Shown in pieces: positions 18,720 to 27,600 of a stretch of 64,000 nt of DNA. The stretch is taken from positions 1 to 64,000 of the forward strand of contig NZ_JAHESD010000009.1 in NCBI RefSeq assembly GCF_018598585.1, given 5' to 3'. The notes beneath the pieces were generated by a model. It had not been told where the DNA came from. It saw only the letters and a list, made by a program, of their open reading frames with translations, and ran no database searches. Each line of letters begins with the position of its first letter. Positions within the stretch are counted from its first letter, which is position 1. The DNA is from Chryseosolibacter indicum (GTDB lineage Bacteria > Bacteroidota > Bacteroidia > Cytophagales > Cyclobacteriaceae). The position numbers and the translations under genes are program-made.

Positions 18720-19009
18720 AACGATGTTATTTTCAGAATCCCAAAAATAATCAAGTCGGATTTATTACCTAATGGTTCAAGCGAGAAAGATGATCAAACA
18801 TGGATACCATTAACAGAGTAACACTAACAGATTAGGCACTAGACTTACCAAGTAACTTCTTTCAGCCCTTCCCCTTGTAAATAAAAGATCCAGCAAAACA
18901 CATGAAAGCAGGAAGTCAATCGAAAAAGAACATTTGTTGCTGTTAATACTAGTTCTTGGTTCTATCTTCTCATATCTCAAACTCTATAAATAAAACAAAA
19001 GCCGGTAAT

Positions 19010-19058
19010 TAGCAGCTTAATTATTAAAATAAATTACATGGGTTAATTTAAGCTGCTA
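19010..19058. repeat. 11-bp inverted repeat in the ADH leader
   Basis: TAGCAGCTTAA (19010-19020) and TTAAGCTGCTA (19048-19058) are exact reverse complements separated by 27 nt of A/T-rich sequence. It could be a regulator-binding site or an RNA structure about 190 nt before the ADH start. Confidence 0.55.
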
Positions 19059-19112
19059 CTACTTATCATCGAAGTATTGCTCTATATCGATGAATAAGGT
19101 TTTCGGTCTATA

Positions 19113-19128
19113 AAGGGCACATTTTTTA
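19113..19128 (+). promoter_or_regulatory. 16-bp repeated upstream element, copy 1
   Basis: AAGGGCACATTTTTTA is identical to the sequence at 22360-22375. This copy lies 118 nt before the ADH start codon. Function unknown; a shared regulator or sigma-factor site is an inference. Confidence 0.45.
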
Positions 19129-19246
19129 AAGAAGATATTTTGATCGTTTTAAAGATGTGACATCGTTCTTAAGTATGAAACGGCTTTTAAAACGTCACTA
19201 ATCATTTGTAATAAATAGAAGTAATAAAGAATTTAAACAAGACATT

Positions 19247-20404
19247 ATGGTAGCGATGAATTACCGCGGACCTTTTAGAGTTCGTGCCGATCGTAATAGA
19301 CCAGATCCAGAAATTTTGCATCCAAATGATGCAATTGTGCGTGTTACGCGCTCATGTATATGTGGTTCTGACCTTCATTTGTATCACGGTTTAGTTCCTG
19401 ATACACGGGTAGGGATGACCTTTGGTCACGAGTTCACTGGAATTGTTGAAGAAGTAGGTCCTGGTGTTAAAAATCTTAAACCAGGAGACCACGTGTTGGT
19501 ACCATTTAATATTGCTTGTGGTACCTGCCCATTTTGCCGACAAGAGCTCTATGGCAATTGTCATGAATCTAACGCAGAAGCTACTGCTGTTGGAGGGATC
19601 TTTGGATACTCACACACAGCTGGAGGCTTCGATGGTGGACAAGCCGAATACGTAAGAGTTCCTTACGCAGATGTAGGGCCTACTATTATTCCTCCTGGAA
19701 TGGATCTGGACGATGCAGTTCTGCTTACTGATGTCGTGCCTACAGGTTATCAGGCAGCTGAGATGGCTGGTATAAAGACTGGTGATACTGTTGTAGTCTT
19801 TGGCGCAGGTCCTATTGGTATTATGGCTGCAAAGTGTGCCTGGCTATTTGGGGCAGGTCGTGTAATCATTATCGATCATATTGAATACCGACTCGATTTT
19901 GCACGTACTTATGCCCAATGCGAAGCGTACAACTTTAAATCCCTTGGTGACCCTGTGTTGTTTATTAAGAAAACGACAGACTACTTTGGTGCTGATGTAT
20001 GTATTGACGCTGTTGGCTGCGAAGCTGAAGGAAGTACAATGCAGACCATTACCGGTAGAAAATTGATGCTTCAGTCAGGTGCTGCCACTGCCTTACACTG
20101 GGCTATCAACGGTGTTAAGAAAGGAGGCGTAGTATCCATCGTTGGCGTTTATGGCCCTACAGGAAATTTGATCCCGATTGGTAACGTACTCAACAAAGGG
20201 CTAACCATTCGCGCTAACCAGGCTTCAGTTAAACGTTTGTTGCCGCGGTTGATCGAACACGTGCAGGCAGGTCGTCTTGATCCTAAGGGTTTAATAACAC
20301 ACCGCGTTCCATTGGAAGAAGTGTCTGATGCCTACCATATTTTTTCCAGGAAGCTGGATAATTGTATTAAAACTATTCTTATTCCATCAACTGCAGCAGC
20401 TTAA
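19247..20404 (+). CDS. Zinc-dependent alcohol dehydrogenase (formaldehyde-dehydrogenase-like MDR)
   Basis: A 385-residue medium-chain dehydrogenase. The catalytic zinc site is CGSDLHLYHG with GHEFTG, and the structural zinc loop has four Cys (CGTCPFCRQELYGNC). The Rossmann motif is VVVFGAGPIGIMAA near residue 185, and IIDHIEYRLDFA places NAD(H) specificity via Asp. Length and layout match the glutathione-independent formaldehyde dehydrogenase-like branch, which oxidises aldehydes or alcohols. The frame may begin at MVAMNYRG. A small membrane protein follows after 11 nt and is surely co-transcribed. The leader holds an inverted repeat and a 16-bp element. Confidence 0.92.
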   Translation: MVAMNYRGPFRVRADRNRPDPEILHPNDAIVRVTRSCICGSDLHLYHGLVPDTRVGMTFGHEFTGIVEEVGPGVKNLKPGDHVLVPFNIACGTCPFCRQELYGNCHESNAEATAVGGIFGYSHTAGGFDGGQAEYVRVPYADVGPTIIPPGMDLDDAVLLTDVVPTGYQAAEMAGIKTGDTVVVFGAGPIGIMAAKCAWLFGAGRVIIIDHIEYRLDFARTYAQCEAYNFKSLGDPVLFIKKTTDYFGADVCIDAVGCEAEGSTMQTITGRKLMLQSGAATALHWAINGVKKGGVVSIVGVYGPTGNLIPIGNVLNKGLTIRANQASVKRLLPRLIEHVQAGRLDPKGLITHRVPLEEVSDAYHIFSRKLDNCIKTILIPSTAAA

Positions 20405-20415
20405 AGAACTTTATT

Positions 20416-20928
20416 ATGGAAAATATAACTGAAAATGTTGTTAACGAGCATAGCCACATCAAAGGTTGGGGCATAGATGCTGACCCTGCAAATGAGCCTA
20501 CCTATCCGATGAAAATGTATACAGGAGACGACCATCGGAGAATGAATTATGAACGTCCGCCAATGCAGCCAAAAAATGTTGAGATACTCCAATCGAATGA
20601 GAGGCCTTCATTACCTGCTGTATTTGGAACATCTACACCTCCAACAGGATTAAGCGGTAAAATTCGTAGGTACGCTTTTAAATTCAGCGAAGGGAGCTGG
20701 GGACATTGGCTCCCACTAATGCTTGCGGACAGGGTGAATGTTGTTGAAGGAATCGTTGATGATCTCAAGCAAGGCTACGTTCCCAATATCTTTAAAGAAA
20801 GAGGTTGGAATGCCGAATGGAAATACAACCGTAATAAAGCCATACAGAAAATAGCAATAGGTGTTGCTGTAACGTCTTTCCTTTTAACAGTACTTGTTTA
20901 TCGAAAAGACAATAAGTCATCAAATTAA
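20416..20928 (+). CDS. Conserved hypothetical membrane-anchored partner of the alcohol dehydrogenase
   Basis: A 170-residue protein starting 11 nt after the ADH stop. The N-terminal ~75 residues are polar and proline-rich (GWGIDADPANEPTYPMK). The middle carries FGTSTPPTGLSGKIRRYAFK and GHWLPLMLADRVNVVEGIV, and one C-terminal membrane segment (AIGVAVTSFLLTVLVY) ends in a short basic tail. From memory, similar proteins sit beside this ADH type in other Bacteroidota, but no function is assigned. It may tether the dehydrogenase to the membrane or pass electrons or product (inference). A terminator hairpin follows. Confidence 0.75.
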   Translation: MENITENVVNEHSHIKGWGIDADPANEPTYPMKMYTGDDHRRMNYERPPMQPKNVEILQSNERPSLPAVFGTSTPPTGLSGKIRRYAFKFSEGSWGHWLPLMLADRVNVVEGIVDDLKQGYVPNIFKERGWNAEWKYNRNKAIQKIAIGVAVTSFLLTVLVYRKDNKSSN

Positions 20929-20946
20929 AGTCCTTGCTATAATAAC

Positions 20947-20975
20947 AAAGCCGCACTATATGAACGTGCGGCTTT
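20947..20975. terminator. Bidirectional terminator between the ADH operon and fkbM
   Basis: 10-bp perfect stem (AAAGCCGCAC at 20947-20956, partner 20966-20975) with a 9-nt loop, between convergent genes. T-rich tails are short on both strands. Confidence 0.75.
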
Positions 20976-21008
20976 GTTGCATTACAACATGGCAAAGAAA
21001 GTCGTGCT

Positions 21009-22040
21009 CTAAATAATCATAATAACTGGCTCTGTTCCTAATATATCAATATGCTCAGATTTAAACTGAATACCATTGACGTCCCAGTTACTTTTGCGTT
21101 GACCAAGCGTACCTACAATAACGTCCCGCTCTTCAGGAATAAACATGTAGTCACACAATTGCGCACTACTTTTATCGTATACGCGGTTATCGAAGTGCTC
21201 AATACGCTGAAGGTTTCTAACTTCATCGTTAGAGATAGACTTACAGATTCTGTAAATATTATAACGCATTGAATTCAGCAGAGCCTCTATGTTTTCATTT
21301 CTTGTATGAATTATTTCCAACTCATTCTTTGAATGTGCATGTAGCACTTCGCAAACAATAACCGGCCTTAGCATATTAATTGTTTTTCGCATGCCTTCAA
21401 GTACATTAAGCTCAGCACCCTCTACATCAATTTTAACTATCTTTAGATCCTTTATCTCTTCAGTAGAAATAAGATGATCAAAAACCGATGCATTGATCAT
21501 TACTTCTTTATCCTTCTTCTTACCTGGTCTTAATCCTGCTATGATAGATCCTTCAGCATCGATCTTATTCCCGATTATTAACTTCAGAAGCGCATTTTTA
21601 TCAGATAGTGCTGCTGGTATCACAAAACAGTTTTCCCATCGGTTCGCCTCAATGAGTGTTGTTAAATAATGGAAGCAATAAGGATTAGGCTCAAAGCCAA
21701 TATATCGAAAATTTGCATTAACACGCTTCAATTTGATAAGCGTCTGTCCAATATTAGTTCCAACATCAACAAATAAACCGTCTTTGAAATCTTCAAGCAT
21801 GCTTAGTTTGTTGAGCAGGTCGTTAAACCATTTCTCACTACCCAACACAAGGTTGGTATATCCGATGCCACCAGACACAGGTATGACAACACCTGCTTGA
21901 CTAATCTTGAAATTAATGGGTTTTAAAGTAGTGTTAAGAATCCTTTTAAGAGTTGCTTTCATATAGAGAGGGTTGAATACCAGCATTTGGAAAAAAGAAG
22001 TGCCTGTAAAAAAATCGCATCTGAACTGTTGCTTGTCCAT
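21009..22040 (-). CDS. FkbM family methyltransferase
   Basis: The frame opens with TTG at 22064; I use the ATG at 22040 (344 residues), and an ATG at 21962 (MKATLKRIL) is also possible. The SAM-binding core is clear: GLFVDVGTNIGQTL (motif I), RYIGFEPNPYCF (motif II) and VKIDVEGAELNVLEGM (the FkbM domain motif). FkbM-type enzymes usually O-methylate sugars or polyketides, and in Bacteroidota they often sit in surface-glycan loci. The next gene upstream, divergent, is a membrane glycosyltransferase, consistent with glycan modification. Confidence 0.85.
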   Translation of the reverse strand: MDKQQFRCDFFTGTSFFQMLVFNPLYMKATLKRILNTTLKPINFKISQAGVVIPVSGGIGYTNLVLGSEKWFNDLLNKLSMLEDFKDGLFVDVGTNIGQTLIKLKRVNANFRYIGFEPNPYCFHYLTTLIEANRWENCFVIPAALSDKNALLKLIIGNKIDAEGSIIAGLRPGKKKDKEVMINASVFDHLISTEEIKDLKIVKIDVEGAELNVLEGMRKTINMLRPVIVCEVLHAHSKNELEIIHTRNENIEALLNSMRYNIYRICKSISNDEVRNLQRIEHFDNRVYDKSSAQLCDYMFIPEERDVIVGTLGQRKSNWDVNGIQFKSEHIDILGTEPVIMII

Positions 22041-22064
22041 AACGAACACCAAAAAGAAAAGCAA

Positions 22065-22403
22065 TTAGGTAATTAATGCCCAATAGATACGTTTAAACCG
22101 TTATGAAAACGATTCTATCGGAGCTTTCACTTTTCCATTTCTTGAGAGGCAACTGATAGGCTTTCTATGATGCAACAATTAAATGGTACCATATAAAACT
22201 CCATTGGTATCCGCACTTGGGAACTTGTTGAGGATAGTGTAGAAATTTAGTGCAAGAGATAAACCACCCTTTCACCAGATCGACTCCAGCCATCTTAATT
22301 TCAATCGTTTACACGGCTTTATTGAACCGTCTACTCAACTATTCTGAATAACAGGCTGTAAGGGCACATTTTTTATCGAAAAGCGGGTCAGACCCAAATA
22401 ATT
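22065..22403. other. 339-bp divergent intergenic region
   Basis: It separates fkbM (minus) from the GT39-like gene (plus). It contains the second copy of the 16-bp element and a short GGGTCAGACCC palindrome just before the ATG. Nothing else is recognised. Confidence 0.5.
22360..22375 (+). promoter_or_regulatory. 16-bp repeated upstream element, copy 2
   Basis: Identical to 19113-19128 (AAGGGCACATTTTTTA). This copy ends 28 nt before the GT39 start codon, against 118 nt for the other, so the spacing to the gene is not conserved. Confidence 0.45.
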
Positions 22404-24122
22404 ATGAAGCCTGTAACCTGGTTAACCATCATCTTAGGAACTCTACTCATCGCGCTCTTCTTATTTATCACTTCTTTCGAAACAGAAATTGCAAGTTCTT
22501 ACATCAAGTTATTTCCTACTCAGCGTGATAAATCTATGGTCTATTGGATAGACTTAACTTACATGCTATACAATGAACTTGTGAGAATATGTATCTTCAT
22601 TATAGCAACAGTTTACCTTGCTCAGAATGTAAATACACAATCGCTGTTTAATAAAATCGAGGGAAGACTTTTAAAGAACACCACAGCAACAATTGGTGCA
22701 ACAGTATTGTTGTTTACCGTGCTTTCAACATTTGTAGCGGCTTATATTCTCGATGCTTTTCCAAACTCAGCAGATGAATATGCCTACTTGTTTCAGGCAG
22801 AAGCAATCAGCAGAGGGAAGCTTTGGGATACTCCCCATCAGTTGAAGGACTTTTTCGAGTTTCACCATATAGCCCAGGTCAATGATGTATGGGTTGGCCG
22901 CTTCCCTCCAGGCTGGCCATTGGTACTTGCTATAGGATACCTCGCAAGCATTCCAACCTATTTGGTTAATGTTGTGTTAGGAGCGGTATCTCTCATTGTA
23001 CTTTTTATATTCTGCAAAAGGTTCTATAACGAGCGTGTTGCGGTTTGGGCCACCGTATGTACGGCGTTCACCGCATGCGTTATCTTCAACGCTGCTTCCT
23101 TCTTTTCTCACACAGCGAGTTTTCTCGAATTGCTGTTGTTTGTATACTTCCTTTACCTGTATATGGATGAAAGAAAGGCTCATCAGGCTTTACTCGCCGG
23201 ATTCTTTCTTGCGCTACTAACAATCACCCGGTACTTTACCGCATTTTTGATATTTATCCCGTTCATCGTTTATCTGATATATAATCTCAGGCTTAAGTCT
23301 ATTAATGCGTTTATCTTGATAGGACTAGGTTCAATACCGCCTATGGCCTTCTTTTTCTGGTATAACTATACCATTACAGGAGATCCACTTTTACCAGTAA
23401 CCATGTGGGCTTATAACGACGAAGCACTTGGTTTTGTTAACGGACACACTCCAGCCAAAGGCGTTGAATATGTTATGCGTAGAATTCTTATGTTCGTGGC
23501 ATGGGTATCTCCGGCTTTCCTTATCCTTTACGCTGTCCTTTTGTGGAATAAGATGAAGCATAAGTCGAAATGGCTCATGCATCCTGAAGACTATGGCTTT
23601 GTCCTTCTCATGATCGGCTATTTCTTCTACTATCACAATGGAGGCAATCAATATGGACCACGGTTCTACTTTGAAGCCATTCCATTCGTAATTGTATTTG
23701 CTATTGTAAAAGTTTTACAAAGCCGAAATAGGTGGGGCTACGCCTTAATTATTACAGGTACTGTTTATGCCCTTGTCAAAATTCCGATTATAGCCAGCCA
23801 CGAGCACGCAATTATAGAGGAACGTGAACACGTGTACCAGCTGGTTGAAGAAAAAGGTGTGCGTAATGCAGTGATTTTCCTTTCGTCTGGTGCGGGTCTG
23901 TTACGACCAATGCCAAATAAAGATTTGACCAGAAATGATAAGTCTTATAAAAACGATGTTATTTATGCTTTAGACCTTAAGGAAAAGAACAAAGAGCTAA
24001 TGGATTACTATAAGGGCAGGAATTTTTATATTTATAAAAGGGCTTCAAGAGAGACCATGGGAGAACTTATGGTATTAAAACCACAGGAAAACCTGACCCT
24101 ACAAACAGCCGGAGATAACTAA
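22404..24122 (+). CDS. GT39-like membrane glycosyltransferase (GT-C fold)
   Basis: A 572-residue protein with about eleven membrane helices, starting with WLTIILGTLLIALFLFITSF. The first large periplasmic loop has PNSADEYAYLFQAEA, matching the Asp/Glu metal and catalytic site of polyprenyl-phosphate-dependent GT-C enzymes. RFPPGWPLVLAIGYL and YFLYLYMDERKAHQA are typical of the PMT-2/ArnT-like family. It would move a sugar from a lipid carrier to a glycan, lipid or protein on the periplasmic side. The divergent FkbM gene fits a shared glycan. A strong terminator follows. Confidence 0.8.
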   Translation: MKPVTWLTIILGTLLIALFLFITSFETEIASSYIKLFPTQRDKSMVYWIDLTYMLYNELVRICIFIIATVYLAQNVNTQSLFNKIEGRLLKNTTATIGATVLLFTVLSTFVAAYILDAFPNSADEYAYLFQAEAISRGKLWDTPHQLKDFFEFHHIAQVNDVWVGRFPPGWPLVLAIGYLASIPTYLVNVVLGAVSLIVLFIFCKRFYNERVAVWATVCTAFTACVIFNAASFFSHTASFLELLLFVYFLYLYMDERKAHQALLAGFFLALLTITRYFTAFLIFIPFIVYLIYNLRLKSINAFILIGLGSIPPMAFFFWYNYTITGDPLLPVTMWAYNDEALGFVNGHTPAKGVEYVMRRILMFVAWVSPAFLILYAVLLWNKMKHKSKWLMHPEDYGFVLLMIGYFFYYHNGGNQYGPRFYFEAIPFVIVFAIVKVLQSRNRWGYALIITGTVYALVKIPIIASHEHAIIEEREHVYQLVEEKGVRNAVIFLSSGAGLLRPMPNKDLTRNDKSYKNDVIYALDLKEKNKELMDYYKGRNFYIYKRASRETMGELMVLKPQENLTLQTAGDN

Positions 24123-24147
24123 TCGTAATTATTTTATGATATAATAT

Positions 24148-24177
24148 AAAAGGTAAGCGTATGCTTACCTTTTTAGT
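24148..24177 (+). terminator. Intrinsic terminator after the GT39-like gene
   Basis: 11-bp perfect stem (24148-24158 and 24163-24173) with loop GTAT and a run of T in and after the right arm. Confidence 0.9.
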
Positions 24178-24233
24178 TGTTAAGCAGATATTCTTCAAAA
24201 TAGTTTGTTTATTTTGACGGTATCTGACGAACC

Positions 24234-24608
24234 ATGAACGAAAGTACATCAATTCACCTACCCGATCATTTTTTCGATAGGCTACAAATTGAAACCAATA
24301 AGGCTTTACTCCTGTCACAAACACTTCGAGATAGTTTAAAGCAAATCCTGGATCTGTTGACAAGCTATTATTTCAGCAAGCGGGGCAAGGTACATGGCTT
24401 AAAATTAAGCAGTGAAGAAACCAGGTTTGATGACAATACCACAGGATATTTTATTATTCACTATAACATTAATTACAACAATGGCTGCCAGGATATAAAC
24501 TTTGATGAAAGTGATAAAATGACAATCAGGTTCAGGATAGATGAGCACGCAAAGTTACTCATGTTACAGGGGGAAGAAGTGCGGGAACGTGAACCGGACG
24601 AACTATAA
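24234..24608 (+). CDS. Hypothetical protein
   Basis: A 124-residue acidic soluble protein. The N-terminal 45 residues are helical (FFDRLQIETNKALLLSQTL). The remainder alternates strands (GYFIIHYNINYNNGC, KMTIRFRIDEHAKLLML) and ends with a charged tail. I do not recognise the family. It lies 45 nt before the hybrid histidine kinase on the same strand, so it may be co-expressed and could modulate it (inference). Confidence 0.65.
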   Translation: MNESTSIHLPDHFFDRLQIETNKALLLSQTLRDSLKQILDLLTSYYFSKRGKVHGLKLSSEETRFDDNTTGYFIIHYNINYNNGCQDINFDESDKMTIRFRIDEHAKLLMLQGEEVREREPDEL

Positions 24609-24653
24609 AAAGTTGAATCAAACATTTATTATCTTACAGGTACTTATAAAAGC

Positions 24654-27600
24654 ATGGAATCCTCTGCGATAAAAGCACAAACTGATGTTCCTGAATTTTT
24701 AGTTGGTGGTGGGGAAATGGGCCAGCGAATCAGGGAATTCGATTGGTCTAAAACTCCATTGGGTAGCGTAGATACCTGGCCCAGGAGTTTAAGAACATGT
24801 GTTCAGATTATGCTCACTTCCAGGCAGCCAATTTGGATCGGTTGGGGAAAAGATCTTATCAAGTTATACAATGATCCTTATAAGGCAATTGTAAAAGGTA
24901 AACATCCCTGGGCTCTTGGTAAGCCTGCCTCTCAGGTATGGAAAGATATCTGGAAAGATATTGATCCTATGCTTCGAAAAGTAATGTTTGAAAACGAGGG
25001 CACCTACGTCGAAGAACAGTTACTGATTATGGAGCGGAACGGCTATCCTGAAGAAACGTACTATACCTTTTCCTATACACCGGTTGCAGGTGATCTGGGT
25101 GGTACGGAAGGAATGATTTGCTTTAATACAGATGATACCGATAGGATAATCAGTGAGCGTCAGCTTACTACTTTAACACAACTCGGCAAAACATTGACGG
25201 ATGCAAAAAATAAAGAAGACGTTTACAAGAGAACGATTGATACAGTAAGCACTAATCAAAAAGATTTTCCCTTTGTGCTTATTTATGAAGTTAAAGAAAA
25301 TCAGGCTGTCCTCGTTAATGCATCAGATTCAGGATCTGATAAATTCCCGAAAACCATCGATGTTAATGAAGACAACGAACTCTCACAGTTGTGTCGCTCT
25401 GCCTGTTTTAAAAAACAACACCAGATCTGGGAGGATCTAATTGACAAGTTAGGATTAACCCCATCAGGAGCTTGGGCAATTCCTCCCGACAGAGCAATCA
25501 TACTTCCCATAAAAGGTCAAAAAGAAGTAACCGGATTATTTGTTATAGGAACAAACCCTTATCGGGTACTGGATGATAAATATCTCAGCTTCTTTGATCT
25601 TATCACAGACCAAATAGCTACAAGTTTAAATAACGTACACGCTATCGAAGAAGAACGTAAAAGGCTTGAAGCACTTGCCGAAATAGACCGTGCAAAAACT
25701 GCTTTCTTTTCAAATATAAGTCATGAGTTCCGAACACCTCTCACGCTTTTGCTAGGGCCAATGGAAGATCTATTAGATACTGATCAAATAAAAGGAAGTG
25801 ACAAGGAAAAGATAAAGGTAGCATATCGCAACTCCCTTCGTTTACAAAAGCTCGTTAATCTGCTTCTCGATTTCTCACGGATAGAAGCAGGAAGAATGGA
25901 GGCTCATTTCAGACCTGTAGACATTGTTTCAGTAACGGAAGATCTTGCTAGTAACTTCCGCTCTGCTATTGAGAAAGCGGGCATGGCGCTCATAATTAAA
26001 AAAGAAACAATTGACCAGCCTGTCTTCGTAGACATGGATATGTGGGAGAAGATTATGCTTAATCTTCTTTCTAATGCTTTTAAGTACACTACAGAAGGTA
26101 CAATTGAAGTAATCATCTCAAAAGATTCTGAAGAAGTAGAAGTTACTGTTAAAGATACAGGTATTGGAATACCGCAGAGCGAAATTGACAAGATCTTTGA
26201 AAGATTCCATCGGGTACAAAATGTAGGCGGAAGAAGCCAGGAAGGCACAGGCATAGGACTAGCAATGGTAAAAGAACTTGTAAAGCTTCACAACGGTACA
26301 ATATCTGTAGAGAGCAAAGTTGGAGAAGGCTCTTCTTTTACAGTGCGTTTACCAATTAAAGGAGGAGAGTCGTTGTTTGCTGAAAAAGGTTTACAAGTAA
26401 AAGAAAATTCCAGGCGAACCTCAGCATACATTGAAGAAGCAAGTCAATGGCTACCTGAAAACGAATACACAGTCGCTGATAGTGATCTTTCCTATGAGAC
26501 GGCAAAAAATAATAGCAAACAGCATACTGTATTGTTAGCAGATGACAATGCAGATATGAGAAAGTACATTAAAAGACTGTTAGAGCCTGATTACAATTTA
26601 ATTATTGCAACAGATGGAGAAGAAGCTTTTAGAAAAGCTATTGAACATCATCCTGATCTGATTCTTTCTGATATTATGATGCCCACCCTTGATGGGTTCG
26701 GCTTATTGAAAAAGCTTAAAAGCAATCTTTCTACAAGAAATATTCCGCTTATCTTTCTTTCTGCCCGTGCGGGTGAAGAGGCCAAAGTAGAAGGAATAAA
26801 AGCCGGAGCTGATGATTATCTTACCAAGCCGTTCTCATCGAAAGAGTTGATGGCACGGGTAAGCAATCACATCGCCATTTCAGATACCAGAAGGAAGACC
26901 GAGAAAGAATTTTATAAGCTATTCATTCAGGCGCCTGCACACATACACATAATGAAAGGCCCTGAACATGTAGTGGAATTCTTCCATCCGCTAGGTGTAA
27001 AATTCGCCGGCAAAGATATTACAGGTTTAAAGATAAGAGAAGCTGCACCTAACCTCGAAGGACAAGGTTATTTTGAAATGCTCGATCGCGTATACAACGA
27101 AGGAGCTACCATCCAAATAAACGAATCAAAAGTAATTTTCCCTAACGAAAAAGGAGCGCCTGAAGATTATTACTTTAACATTACTTACCTGCCATGGAGA
27201 GACCTTAAAGGAAATATCCAGGGCATTCTTCAATTCTCTTTTGATGTGACGGAACAGGTAAAGGCAAAACAAAAAATTCAGGAAAGCGAGGAACGCCTAC
27301 GCATAGCTACTGAAATCCTTGAACTTGGCACCTGGGAATTCGACCCCAGAACAAACAAGATCTTCTCTTCAGAAAAGACAGCTGAATTATTCGGCTTTGA
27401 CTTAACATCCGAAGTTACTATTGAAACTATTCTTGAAGCTATTGTTGAGCAGGACAGGCCGAGAGTAATTGAGGCTATAAATAATGTATTTAACCCGCTT
27501 TCGGGGGGCGGGTGTGATATCGAGTACTCGGTTGTCAATATTAAAGACAAACGTCAAAGAATAGCAAGGGTCAATGGTCGGGTTTTCTTTGATTCTGAAA

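Larger units (their letters stand above)
18720..19246. other. 527-bp intergenic region upstream of the alcohol dehydrogenase
   Basis: It holds a possible broken 30-residue membrane peptide gene (18902-18993), an 11-bp inverted repeat (19010-19058) and a 16-bp element repeated upstream of the GT39 gene (19113-19128). No RNA gene is recognised. Confidence 0.6.

Noticed and set aside
19113-19128. Sigma-54 promoter
   Set aside because: GGCAC is present, but the expected TTGC -12 half is missing at the right distance, and no sigma-54 activator gene is near.
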